Assembly (NCBI RefSeq): GCF_963678635.1
Contig: NC_087070.1
Location: 15,689,840-15,753,839 of the forward strand
Source: Symsagittifera roscoffensis
Taxonomy: Eukaryota > Xenacoelomorpha > Acoela > Convolutidae
Length of the DNA: 64,000 nucleotides
Direction of reading: 5' to 3'
Part shown: piece by piece, positions 1-9,927 of the stretch
How positions within the stretch are numbered: position 1 is the first letter of the stretch
How the letters are laid out: every line of letters begins with the position of its first letter
Notes under the pieces: model-generated
Database searches by the model: none
The model's input: the letters and a program-made list of their open reading frames with translations, nothing else
Told to the model about the DNA's origin: nothing
Position numbers and translations under genes: made by a program

Positions 1-642
1 GTCTCCGATCAAACTTCAGAAACAACTATTGAACTAAACGCAGATGAAATGAGTGTATTTTACAAGCAATATTTAAGAGAAACTCAATCAAAACATTTAC
101 AATATAACCGCGATTGGTACAAAAGAAACTTTTACATAGTTTATTTGTCGGTTATGGTAAACTTCTTCAAATTATTTCACCCTAAAAAGTTGAAAAAATA
201 AAATTTTGCAAGACTCAATCATTCCAGCTGAAGTTACACTTTCTTGTTGTGTTTGTAATTCTTATCGGCGTTTTTAAACAGCATCAGCTGTCCGCTTAAC
301 CAAGCCCGTTCATTTCTGCAATTTTTTTGGATCTATTTGGATTATAAGCAAAATGGACAAAAATTGATTCTTGGTTGTTCAGTTTGTTAGGAAATAGCTC
401 CCAAATATTTTCATAAGTTTCACCAAATGTATTTAGATCAAGGTCTCAGTTTCGGATTCAAGGAATTTCGTTTCCCTTATTCGTGTTTACATTAGTTTGA
501 CGATTCAGGTTTTGGTTGAATTTTGCGAAGTGCCTGTATTACCGCTTGTGAGTAAACTAAATTAAAAATTTAAGGCTTGTTTCATTAACTCTAATGGTCA
601 AAAGGGCTATGCTAGTTGAATTACATAATGTTTTCATTGATA
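1..642. other. 3' flank of GTPase copy A, no gene seen
   Basis: This is AT-rich sequence downstream of the minus-strand GTPase gene. The same sequence lies at 9294-9927 behind the second copy. I see no convincing coding frame and no strong polyadenylation signal close to the stop codon. The first 13 bases differ from the unit 1/unit 2 junction at 9281-9293 apart from a shared GATCAAA, so the window begins almost exactly at a unit edge. Confidence 0.6.
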
Positions 643-2997
643 TCAGTTAATGGTCAAGTCATCCTTATAATCAAACGATGAGCAAACTTCGTGTGAGCTA
701 CTCTGATCCGCCGGAATTGAACTCTCGGCTATTGCTCTTTCTAGAAACTGAAAGGCACCAATTTTCTCTGTTTTTAATGGCCTGTTCAGTGCTCTTTTTG
801 CCCAATCTAAGAGACTTTTTCTCTCACCATTGAATTCTGAAAACATAGAATTTTCGATGCTCAAAATTTTGTTGTATATTGTTTGCTCATATCCTCCAGT
901 TTTTTCCCACCAAATTTCCATTGCATCAGCCATTAGTTGCTCTTCATCCAAACTTGTTTTAGTATTAAGGGATCCGCTCCGAGAGTTCACATTACAGTTT
1001 TTGCTTTGTATACAAATTTGGAGTAAATTGGCTAGACGCATAGCTTCCTGAACTTGTTGAAGCATTTCAACTTCTGTTTGTTTATCAGTCCCGGCTGCTA
1101 CTCCCATAGCAAGGTCTCGCTCTAGGATATACGTTACGTAATCTTTTTCTGATTCCGTAATATTTCTTAGAGCTATGGAATCCAATCTATGCATGATTTT
1201 TGTTGCTTCCAAAAGTTTACCAAACAGAGTCTGTTTTTGCGACCGATAGTTGTCATACATCATGCACAGAAGTTTTATTTCTGCGTTAGGATCTTTCGTG
1301 GGAATATGATGCTTCTCAAGAAGAGACTCGATGGTTTGGTTCACTGGAGTCGAAATTCTCTTGTACATTCGGAACTCTTTCATATGATCGCTCTCTCCGC
1401 ATTTACCATCGCACATTCTACACTTCATGACAGAGTCGAACAGCACGAAACAACAACACCAGTAGTTCCAAAGACTCTTGCATCCAATGCAGCACGTGTG
1501 CTGGCATTTCTTGCAGTTCATGCAATATTTTGACACCGTTTCGAGAACTTTTCGGTGGGCTCTGTAAGTGAAATGAAGATTATGAAACTCCTGTGAAACT
1601 CTGACGTTTGAAATGACAGACAACAAAGCAGCTGTACAAGCATCCATATCTTGAAGCATCAGTAGTGTTTCCTTAATTTTCCACAATAGATCTTTGAGAA
1701 CTAGTGTCAAAGAAGCACGCTCGCTCAAGACTTCTTTCGTAAGATGCAAGTCAGTGACTTCGATTTTTTCCAGCGTTTTGAAGAAGCGATTCATCGCATT
1801 ATTGTTTTGCTCCCAAAGTATTTTGTTCATTGCTGTTGGTTTTCCGTAAACGCTCTGATTGTTCAGGCTAAGGTACTCGATAAAAGGAATTTTGTCAGCT
1901 TTTACGCATTCAAGAGCTGGCGGATTGTCTTCATCGCCACAATATGTGAACAAAATAGTCAGATTATTTTTCAAGTCAGCCCCAAAGAGACTGAGAACCT
2001 GATCTATGCAATACTTTTCCTCCTTCGTCAGTTTACTTGAAGATGCCTTCATAATATACGCCACCGATGCTATCTTGTCAACTGTGCAAGCTTGTTCGTT
2101 TTCAAAAAACTGTCTGATACTGTGTGTAATTTCCTGGTCCCTGAATATCCCGCGCGGGTCGGCGAATCCCGGGGTGTCAATGAGCAGAATGCTTTCGTGA
2201 AATCGAAACCCAGACTGCCATTGCAGTTCGTAGCCGGTCACCCAAGAGGTCATGCTCATTGATTCGGAGTGTGAATCCATCCCGCTTTCTTGTTTTTCCT
2301 GAGTCTTATTCACCAATTCGAATCTGAAAGTGTCTTCGAACTCAACTCCGTAAAGGTAATTTACAAATGCGTTTATCATTAAAGTCTTGCCCGACCCTGT
2401 TATCCCTGTCATCATAATAACTTTGATTGGTCTGAGCATCAAGTTCAGGTCTTTGGACCCAACGCTGATTCTTCTGATCTTTGATTTTGGCTCCTCGTAA
2501 GTCAAACAAGTCGGAAGTCTAAATGTCTGCGGCATCGTGGAGCTGAGTTCAACTAAAGAACTTTTACTTTTCATGCGTCTCGCCAGAAGTTTTGATTCCA
2601 CCCGTTCAGTGCCTCCCAGATAATTTTCCAGAAACACTATTCCTTTCTTCAGTTGAATAATCGTTCGTTCTGCTTTGTTGCTCCAGCTGCAGAACTGCAG
2701 TGCGTTTTCGGTTTTCATCGGTTGTTTCATACAATAGTACCCCGATTTGAAATCATTATTTGGCTGACTGCTTTCTCCTGCTTTGCAGCCAACCAAAAGT
2801 TTTTCGGCGGCATCTTTCTCTGCGGTTGCTTCGGACAGCTGCGCTTTCAATTTCGTCTGCTGTTCTAGGTTATCACAGGCTTCTACATACAAACCAAACA
2901 AGTTTTCCAACCTGCAAAGTGTCGTTCTTAGCTGTTCAAATGTGTCCAGTGGTTTTACGATGAGTTCTTTGACGTATTGAAAACGAACACAATCCAT
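643..2997 (-). CDS. Large P-loop GTPase with Cys-rich segment, copy A (784 aa)
   Basis: An uninterrupted frame of 784 codons on the minus strand. Residues ~30-70 are Gln/Glu/Lys/Ala-rich and probably coiled coil. The G domain starts near residue 190: the P-loop GITGSGKT is at ~198-205, a conserved SWVTGY stretch follows at ~251, and the G3 motif DTPGFAD is at ~274-280. No canonical NKxD motif is obvious. Residues ~492-533 are very Cys-rich (pattern CxxCxxCxxxCCxxC, then CCC, then CxxCxxxC), followed by a helical C-terminus. This order matches a multicopy animal family of AIG1/septin-like GTPases, often expanded in invertebrates and fish, whose function is not established. The ATG at 2997 is preceded by an acceptor-like tract, clearer in the truncated copies, so a 5' UTR intron is possible. 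The C-terminal residues differ from copy B because of a small indel. Confidence 0.88.
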   Translation of the reverse strand: MDCVRFQYVKELIVKPLDTFEQLRTTLCRLENLFGLYVEACDNLEQQTKLKAQLSEATAEKDAAEKLLVGCKAGESSQPNNDFKSGYYCMKQPMKTENALQFCSWSNKAERTIIQLKKGIVFLENYLGGTERVESKLLARRMKSKSSLVELSSTMPQTFRLPTCLTYEEPKSKIRRISVGSKDLNLMLRPIKVIMMTGITGSGKTLMINAFVNYLYGVEFEDTFRFELVNKTQEKQESGMDSHSESMSMTSWVTGYELQWQSGFRFHESILLIDTPGFADPRGIFRDQEITHSIRQFFENEQACTVDKIASVAYIMKASSSKLTKEEKYCIDQVLSLFGADLKNNLTILFTYCGDEDNPPALECVKADKIPFIEYLSLNNQSVYGKPTAMNKILWEQNNNAMNRFFKTLEKIEVTDLHLTKEVLSERASLTLVLKDLLWKIKETLLMLQDMDACTAALLSVISNVRVSQEFHNLHFTYRAHRKVLETVSKYCMNCKKCQHTCCIGCKSLWNYWCCCFVLFDSVMKCRMCDGKCGESDHMKEFRMYKRISTPVNQTIESLLEKHHIPTKDPNAEIKLLCMMYDNYRSQKQTLFGKLLEATKIMHRLDSIALRNITESEKDYVTYILERDLAMGVAAGTDKQTEVEMLQQVQEAMRLANLLQICIQSKNCNVNSRSGSLNTKTSLDEEQLMADAMEIWWEKTGGYEQTIYNKILSIENSMFSEFNGERKSLLDWAKRALNRPLKTEKIGAFQFLERAIAESSIPADQSSSHEVCSSFDYKDDLTIN

Positions 2998-4449
2998 CGC
3001 CTACTCAAAAACTGAGAGGTATCAGAAAACTAATGCATAGTTCAAACTTTGGGATGTTGCAAGAGTTATGATGCCAGACTGGTATTTCAAATAAATTAAT
3101 AGATCTCGATCTCAGTGTCAAATAACAGACAAAAATTGCATCATTGGACCCAGAAACCATTTGAAAATTGTGTTTACGGCTGCCATGCGTTTTCTGTTTG
3201 ATGTATAAATATCAACTCTTATATTATTTCTGGCAACTATATGCCCTAATTTTGTTGATCAAATCATGGCAACACATATGTTTGCATTAGTTTTTCAACA
3301 GTAACAACCTAGCTTTCACGGCTACTGTGCTAAATTAAGTGGGTCACGTGTCCTTCACTTATTGTGATTGATCAAGTTTTAATTACGACACCAAGCTCCG
3401 TTTTGAAATAAAGCACAGCGTTGAGCTACCCGGCCTCTAAAAGCCCCTAAAATTGCGTTTAAAGTTTTATACGACACGTGTCTATTGAATCCAATAAAGT
3501 TTCTATGCAATCCAAAAGTGAATTATGCCTGCACGAATCAATTGAATCCAATTAGGAGCAAAAATAAATAGTTGTCTTGTTTTCACGCCCTTTTTTAAAC
3601 AAGACTGCTCGTAGTTCAGGTCAAAGCACTGAAAACTCTGACTACTCCTTAATTGGTATCGAATAGTTGTTACTACAGAAAATTGTTCAAAAACCCCAAT
3701 TTTTGATCAATAATGAACAAGTGTAAAAAATAAGGTAACATGACATAAATACGGCCAATTAGCTTGCGTCAAATCAGTTTGGAACATTTTTAGGTTTTTA
3801 CAAACTTAATACGAATGTTTAGCTTACCTTAGTTCAACTTGGAACGAGTTGATAGTGCTTGAGAAATCACCAGGCATAAAAATCGCCTTTACGCATTCAA
3901 CATCATAAACAAAAACCTTCACAGTGCACAGAAGTTAGTCCAAAGCATGGCCCAAATGGCAATTTTTTCAACCCCCAGACCTTTAAAACAATAATTGAGG
4001 GTGAAAAGTTTTTTTTTTTAAATTTGAAATCGCGAAGTTGAAACCTTAATGGCTTATGCAAATATTTTTTGTGAAAACTATGATTTCGATCTTTGAAATT
4101 TGACTGAATAACAACTCAAAGCATAACAAGGATAGCCGGTTAATGTGCAAGTAGCACAGAATATTTTGACCATATTCTAGAAAAAAAATACAAAAAAAAA
4201 CGTTTTTTTTTTTTCAAATTAATGTCGTTTTTTACCGGCGTGGTGTCAAAACAAGATCTGAACGAAGATAACCCAATTCCCTAATTGTTAGTGGTAACTG
4301 CTTTTGCGTAGAAAACAAAACGAGAAAACTAAAACACTTCTGAATACAAAGTTTTTCACCTTTTTTCGAACGGTGGGAAGAAAACTTGGTCAATTTAGGT
4401 CGGTCAAAATCCAATAATAAAGATAGGTCAATAAAAAGCGATCAAAAAT
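2998..4449. other. 5' flank of GTPase copy A (present four times in the window)
   Basis: Non-coding sequence upstream of the minus-strand gene. The block recurs at 7865-9293, 12271-13718 and 17145-18573 and always ends at GCGATCAAAAA. It should hold the promoter of the GTPase gene, but I see no certain TATA box. Its outer part (4125-4420) carries a dispersed repeat, 'AACAAGGATAGCCGGTT' followed by 'GCACAGAATATTTTGACC', with diverged relatives near 34050, 37150 and 48765. The 60-codon minus-strand frame at 4232-4414 lies inside that repeat and is not a credible gene. Confidence 0.65.
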
Positions 4450-5690
4450 CCAAATGTTTTCACCAGATGCTATCATAATTTTGATTTCAATAATTTTGAT
4501 AATTTTGATTTCTGGAATTCGATGCAAACTCAGAGAAATTAGAGGAAAATGTCTGGGATTCAGTTCGCTACTAAATTTTGCAAGCCCTGATCGTGGTAAA
4601 AATTTATTTTCCTGTTTATTAGCAATTGATTTTAGGATACATCCCCTAAAACATGCACAAGAAAACGATTTTATGTTTCCAGTGGTTTCACCGTCAATTT
4701 TAATTATAGCATTTCACTGATAATTGTCTGCAGCGTATCAAATGCCGTCAAGTCACTTTAATTGCGCAAGTCACTTTAATTGCGGCGTCATGGATATCCG
4801 AATTTTGAAGAAAAATGAATTTTATGTCGGAAATAGTCTCAAAAGGCGTGTCAGTTGAAGTTTTTTGCAACAGCCAAACAAATCAACTAAAAATTAAAAA
4901 ACTTGAAGTTTTTCCGAAAAACCGCAAAGAAAATTAAGCCATTTTTGGATAAGTGATATCAGATACTATCACGAATCTGATCCGATCACCGACGATATAA
5001 CTGATCTGAAGTATAAACAAGAAATGTCTGCCAAAAGTGCAAAATTGTTGTGAAAACGATTTCAGAGCAATTGATGAAGTCGGTTTCTACAACAATTTTT
5101 ACTTTTCGAAATCAATTTCATTAAGCTTGAAGATGTGCGAGTAGAAATTCCGAATCCAGTGGCGTGTTCGGAAATTTTCGAGGGAATTTTTTAAAAACAA
5201 TTTCGTGGAATTTTTATATTGGCCAGCCATTTTGATTATTTTGATCTCTGCGGAAACCACAGAGTCACTACGTTAAGTGAAATGTTTGGCAACGCAGTTT
5301 GTTTTTTTTTGCGGAAAATACCTTTTTTGAGCACTCTTCACAAGGTTTTCCTTTGTTTAAGCTTTTTTTGGAGAGCGTTTTCCCTCAAGATTATTTTATA
5401 TTGGCGGCTTGAAAGTTTTCGGGCTGATCAGCCAAAATGGATGTCGTAAACTTTTACCAAAGTAGGTACCTTCATGGAGATTAAGAAGTCGGAACCTAAA
5501 AGGAGGCGAGATGAAGGTTTATGAGACAGCAAAAATCTGATTAAAATTTCGTAAAATTTACGAAGCCTTTGTTGCTTTTTTTTCTTGTGCATCAAATGAT
5601 AACTAAATAAAAAACCCCGCTTCGCAGTCAACTGTTTTGTGGGTCAATTGAAATACAAAAAAGTCAAACCGAAACTAAAAGAACCTTTAT
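4450..5690. other. Spacer between GTPase flank and minisatellite, no gene seen
   Basis: AT-rich sequence with a short ATTTTGAT-type simple repeat at about 4478-4510 and runs of T. It recurs at 13719-14970. The plus-strand open frame 4454-4720 is broken by a small insertion in the second unit, so it is not under coding constraint. Confidence 0.6.
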
Positions 5691-5699
5691 TGGTGACCA

Positions 5700-6235
5700 C
5701 TCTTCTACCCGGATGAGGTGTTCGACTTATGTTTCGACCGAACTCGGTCGAACACATGGATGTTGTTCGACCCAAAATCCTTAGTCAAAGACACACCTTT
5801 TAGTCGAATACTATTTGGAAACATAGTCAAAATCAAGGTCCTAAACACAGCCGAACGCATAACCGAAACGTTTTTCAATTTATAGTCGATTTATAGTCGA
5901 ACACTTATTCGAAACATAGTTGAACACATGGTCGAAACAGAGTCTTACATTAGTCAAAATCAAGGTCCTAAACACAGCCGAACGCATAACCGAAACGTTT
6001 TTCAACACCAAGTCGAACACAAAGTCGATTTATAGTCGAACACTTATTCGAAACATAGTCGAACACAAAGTCGACGTTAATGCTTGGTCAAAACATAGTC
6101 AATCGCGAAAGAAGTATGATCGAATCATAGTGGAGCACAAAAACATAGTCGAACAGAGAGTCGAACACAATGGGTGGTCGAAACATGGTCAAACAAAGTC
6201 TCGAAACATAGTCGAACTCAGGAAATGTGCCACAC
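5700..6235. repeat. Minisatellite of GTCGAACACA / TCGAAACATAGT units, unit 1
   Basis: A degenerate array built from two alternating short words, GTCGAACACA and TCGAAACATAGT, spaced by 5-20 bases. A longer sub-repeat of ~130 bp is visible: a segment beginning AATCAAGGTCCTAAACACAG occurs near 5830 and again near 5960. The array is CpG-containing in otherwise AT-rich DNA. Open frames across it are by-products of the repeat. Confidence 0.85.
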
Positions 6236-6439
6236 ATGATCTTAGACAAAAGTCCGAGAAGCGATTATTTGCCCAAAGAAGGCAACTAATAATGAAGTTT
6301 TGATGTACTAAGAAATAAAGTTTCAGATTCTTGGCACATCCAAATTGAAAAACTTAATCAGTCAAAAAACAAGTTCAGAGTAGATGGTTTTTTGAATTGC
6401 ATAAATAATACAGACTCTTTAAAATATTTGGTCGAAACA
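6236..6439. other. Unique-looking spacer inside the minisatellite region
   Basis: About 200 bases without the TCGAAACATAG word, starting with GCCACACATGATCTTAG. The same stretch is found at 15516-15719 and, more diverged, at 18597-18800. Confidence 0.55.
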
Positions 6440-7030
6440 TGGCCAGTTTGTTTCAAGTCAGTTATATCATAGCACGCTTGGGGCAACCACTGCCGATCAC
6501 TTTTTTCATTCAATCGATTCGGTCGAGCCATAGCACTCTTGGGTCGAACGCAGTTGAACACAATTTTTCTTGGGTCGAGTCGGTCGAAACATAGCACTCT
6601 TGGGTCGAACACAATTTTCCTTGGTCGCATTGGTCGAAACATAGCTCTCTTGGCTCGAACACAAGCGAACACTATTTTTCTTGAGTCGAGTTGGTCGAAA
6701 CATAGCACACTTGAGTCGAACGCAGTCGAACATATTTTTAATTCTGTGCAGTCGGTCGAAACAGCCTTTTTGCGTCAAACTATGTCGAACACATTTTCGT
6801 TCTGTCGAGTCGGTTAAAAAAGCATAGCCAATTTGAGTCGAGTCGGTCGAAACACAGCTGACTTGCGTCAAACACTGTCGAATACGTTTTTTCTTTGGTC
6901 GATTCGGTCGAAACATTGCCAATTTGAGTCCAGTCGGTCGAAACATAGCCATTTTTAGTCGAGTCGGTCGAAACATATGAGTTTTTGTCGAGTTGGTTGA
7001 AACATAAGTCGAACACCTCAACCCAGGTAG
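6440..7030. repeat. Minisatellite of GGTCGAAACATAGC units, unit 1
   Basis: Roughly fifteen degenerate copies of GTCGGTCGAAACATAGC, alternating with GGGTCGAACACAATTTTC. The basic period is ~30 bp, often arranged as dimers of 53-60 bp. Copies occur at 15720-16310 (nearly identical) and 18795-19385 (diverged). A small outlier lies near 32868-32912. All three minus frames stay open for 60-175 codons with repetitive VSTDST / CFDRLD-like peptides, which is a property of the repeat and not evidence of a protein. Confidence 0.88.
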
Positions 7031-7496
7031 CATAAATCTCTACTAGCATAAATGTTCGAAAACATAAAATTGTATCGACTATCTATTTATTTGATACCTT
7101 CATCTCTCAGAAATGCAAAACAGCAAACAAAAATCCGCTCAAATTTATATTTGATTTTCTGAGAAGTATAAACTGAGCCTTGAGCACTTGATAAATGCAT
7201 CAATCGACACGCGATTGAAACAAAGCAATCAAAAACACCTTCACGGAAGTTAGAAAGTCGAAATCTAAAAGGAGGCGAGAAGAAAGTTTATGAAAGGACA
7301 AAAGACTGATTAAGGTTTAGTAAATTTAACTGTCTAGCGGGTCAATTGTAATACCAAGCAAAATCAAATCGAAACTGAAAGAACTTTTTTTAGTGACTGG
7401 TCGACTAGCATAAAGCTCGACTAGCATTCATGTTTGAAAACGAATAACTGTAGTGGACTAGCATAATTTGTGTGAAAAAATTTCTTTACCTATTCC
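7031..7496. other. Left part of a CTCGACTAGCAT inverted-repeat element, truncated
   Basis: Contains several CTACTAGCATAAA / CTCGACTAGCATTCATG words that match the left end of the element at 19832-20494. It stops at 7496, where GTPase coding sequence begins; the third spacer copy continues instead into unrelated sequence at 19929. Confidence 0.55.
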
Positions 7497-7864
7497 AGAA
7501 ACACTATTCCTTTCTTCAGTTGAATACTCGTTCGTTCTGCATTGTTGCTCCAGCTGCAAAACTCCAGTGCGTTTTCTGTTTTCATCGATTGTTTTATATA
7601 ATAGTACCCCTATTTGAAATCATTATTTGACTGACTGCTTTCTCCTGCTTTGCAGCCAACCAAAAGTTTTTCGGCGGCATCTTTCTCTGCGGTTGCTTCG
7701 GACAGCTGCGCTTTCAATTTCGTCTGCTGTTCTAGGTTATCACAGGCTTCTACATACAAACCAAACAAGTTTTCCAACCTGCAAAGTGTCGTTCTTAGCT
7801 GTTCAAATGTGTCCAGTGGTTTTACGATGAGTTCTTTGACGTATTGAAAACGAACACAATCCAT
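7497..7864 (-). pseudogene. Truncated 5' end of the GTPase gene, unit 1
   Basis: Matches the first ~123 codons of the GTPase gene (2630-2997). The reading frame opens at the equivalent ATG (7864) but hits a stop after ~84 codons, where a G to T change turns the Ser codon after the NNDFK residues into TAG. The rest of the gene is missing: at 7497 the sequence switches to the spacer. The acceptor-like GTGCAGGCG just before the ATG is preserved here better than in the full-length copy. The fragment retains its own 1.4 kb 5' flank, so it could be transcribed, but it lacks the G domain and Cys-rich segment. Confidence 0.85.
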
Positions 7865-9293
7865 CGCCTGCACAAAAACTGAGAAGTATGAGGAAACTAA
7901 TGCATGGTTCAAACTATGGGATGTTGCATGAGTTATGATGCCAGACTGGTATTTCAAATAAATTAATAGATCTCGATCTCAGTGTCAAATAACAGAAACC
8001 AGAAACCATTTGAAAATTGTGTTTACCGCTGCCATGCATTTTCTGTTTGATGTATAAATATCAACTCTTATATTATTTCTGGCAACTATATGCCCTAATT
8101 TTGTTGATGAAATCTTGGCAACACATGTTTGCATTAGTTTTTCAATAGTAACAACCTAGCTTTCACGGCTACTGTGCTAAATTAAGTGGGTCACGTGTCC
8201 TTCACTTATTGTGATTGATCAAGTTTTAATTACGACACCAAGCTCCGTTTTGAAATTAAGCACAACGTTGAGCTACCCGGCCTCTAAAAGCCCCTAAAAT
8301 TGCGTTTAAAATTGATACGACACGTGTCTATTGAATCCAATAAAGTTTTTATGCAATCCAAAAGTGAATTATGCCTACACGAATCAATTGAATCCAATTA
8401 GGAGCAAAAATAAATAGTTGTCTTGTTTTCACGCCCTTTTTTAAACAAGACTGCTCGTAGTTCAGGTCAAAGCACTGAAAACTCTGACTACTCCTTAATT
8501 GGTATCGAATAGTTGTTACTACAGAAAATTGTTCAAAAACCCCAATTTTTGATCAATAAAAAACAAGTGTAAAAAATAAGGTAACATGACATTAATACGG
8601 CCAATTAGCTTGCGTCAAATCAGTTTGGAACATTTTTAGGCTTTTACAAACTTAATACGAATGTTTAGCTTACCTTAGTTCAACTTGGAACGAGTTGATA
8701 GTGCTTGAGAAATCACCAGGCATAAAAATCGCCTTTACGCATTCAACATCATAAACAAAAACCTTCACAGTGCACAGAAGTTAGTCCAAAGCATGGCCCA
8801 AATGGCAATTTTTTCAACCCCCAGACCTTTAAAACAATAATTGAGGGTGAAAAGTTTTTTTTTTAAATTTGAAATCGCGAAGTTGAAACCTTAATGGCTT
8901 ATGCAAATATTTTTTGTGAAATCTATGATTTCGATCTTTGAAATTTGACTGAATAACAACTCAAAGCATAACAAGGATAGCCGGTTAATGTGCAAGTAGC
9001 ACAGAATATTTTGACCATATTCTAGAAAAAAAATACAAAAAAAAAACGTTTTTTTTTTTCAAAATAATTTCGTTTTGTACCGGCGTGGTGTCAAAACAAG
9101 ATCTGAACGAAGATAACCCAATTCCCTAATTTTTAGTGGTAACTGCTTTTGCGTAGAAAACAAAACGAGAAAACTAAACCACTTCTGAATACAAAGTTTT
9201 TCCCCTTTTTTCGACCGGTGGGAAGAAAACTTGGTCAATTTAGGTCGTTCAAAATCCAATAATAAAGATAGTTCAAAAAAAAGCGATCAAAAA
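7865..9293. repeat. Second copy of the GTPase 5' flank, unit 1
   Basis: Near-identical to 2998-4449, with a short deletion in the stretch containing CAAAAATTGCATCATTGGAC. It ends at GCGATCAAAAA, where unit 2 begins. No gene seen. The 66-codon frame at 9059-9259 corresponds to the repeat-derived frame at 4232-4414 and is not called. Confidence 0.75.
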
Positions 9294-9927
9294 CTTCAGA
9301 AACAACTAATGAACTAAACGCAGATGAAATGAGTGTATTTTACAAGCAATATTTAAGAGAAACTCAATCAAAACATTTACAATATAACCGCGATTGGTAC
9401 AAAAGAAACTTTTACATAGTTTATTTGTCGGTTATGGTAAACTTCTTCAAATTATTTCACCCTAAAAAGTTGAAAAAATAAAATTTTGCAAGACTCAATC
9501 ATTCCAGCTGAAGTTACACTTTCTTGTTGTGTTTGTAATTCTTATCGGCGTTTTTAAACAGCATCAGCTGTCCGCTTAACCAAGCCCGTTCATTTCTGCA
9601 ATTTTTTTGGATCTATTTGGATTATAAGCAAAATGGACAAAAATTGATTCTTGGTTGTTCAGTTTGTTAGGAAATAGCTCCCAAATATTTTCATAAGTTT
9701 CACCAAATGTATTTAGATCAAGGTCTCAGTTTCGGATTCAAGGAATTTCGTTTCCCTTATTCGTGTTTACATTAGTTAGACGATTCAGGTTTTGGTTGAA
9801 TTTTGCGAAGTGCCTGTATTACCGCTTGTGAGTAAACTAAATTAAAAATTTAAGGCTTGTTTCATTAACTCTAATGGTCAAAAGGGCTATGCTAGTTGAA
9901 TTACATAATGTTTTCATTGATATCAGT
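9294..9927. repeat. 3' flank of GTPase copy B (copy of 14-642)
   Basis: Nearly identical to the left edge of the window. No gene seen. Confidence 0.7.

Noticed and set aside
830-2980. Several plus-strand frames of 60-114 codons opposite the GTPase gene
   Set aside because: Antisense shadows of a strong 784-codon gene with recognisable motifs.
4232-4414. Minus-strand 60-codon frame present four times (4232, 9059, 13501, 18339)
   Set aside because: Lies in a dispersed non-coding repeat with relatives at 37 and 48 kb that do not keep the frame.
4454-4720. Hydrophobic 88-codon plus-strand frame
   Set aside because: Broken by an insertion in the second unit and built on an ATTTTGAT simple repeat.
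5920-6303. Plus-strand 127-codon frame (and its copy at 15200-15583)
   Set aside because: Built on the same minisatellite; identity between units reflects the recent duplication, not coding constraint.
6506-7049. Long overlapping minus-strand frames (up to 175 codons) with repeated VSTDST / CFDRLD peptides, also at 15786-16329 and 18829-19429
   Set aside because: All three frames are open at once over a minisatellite, the peptides just mirror the TCGAAACATAG word, and the frames shift between copies.
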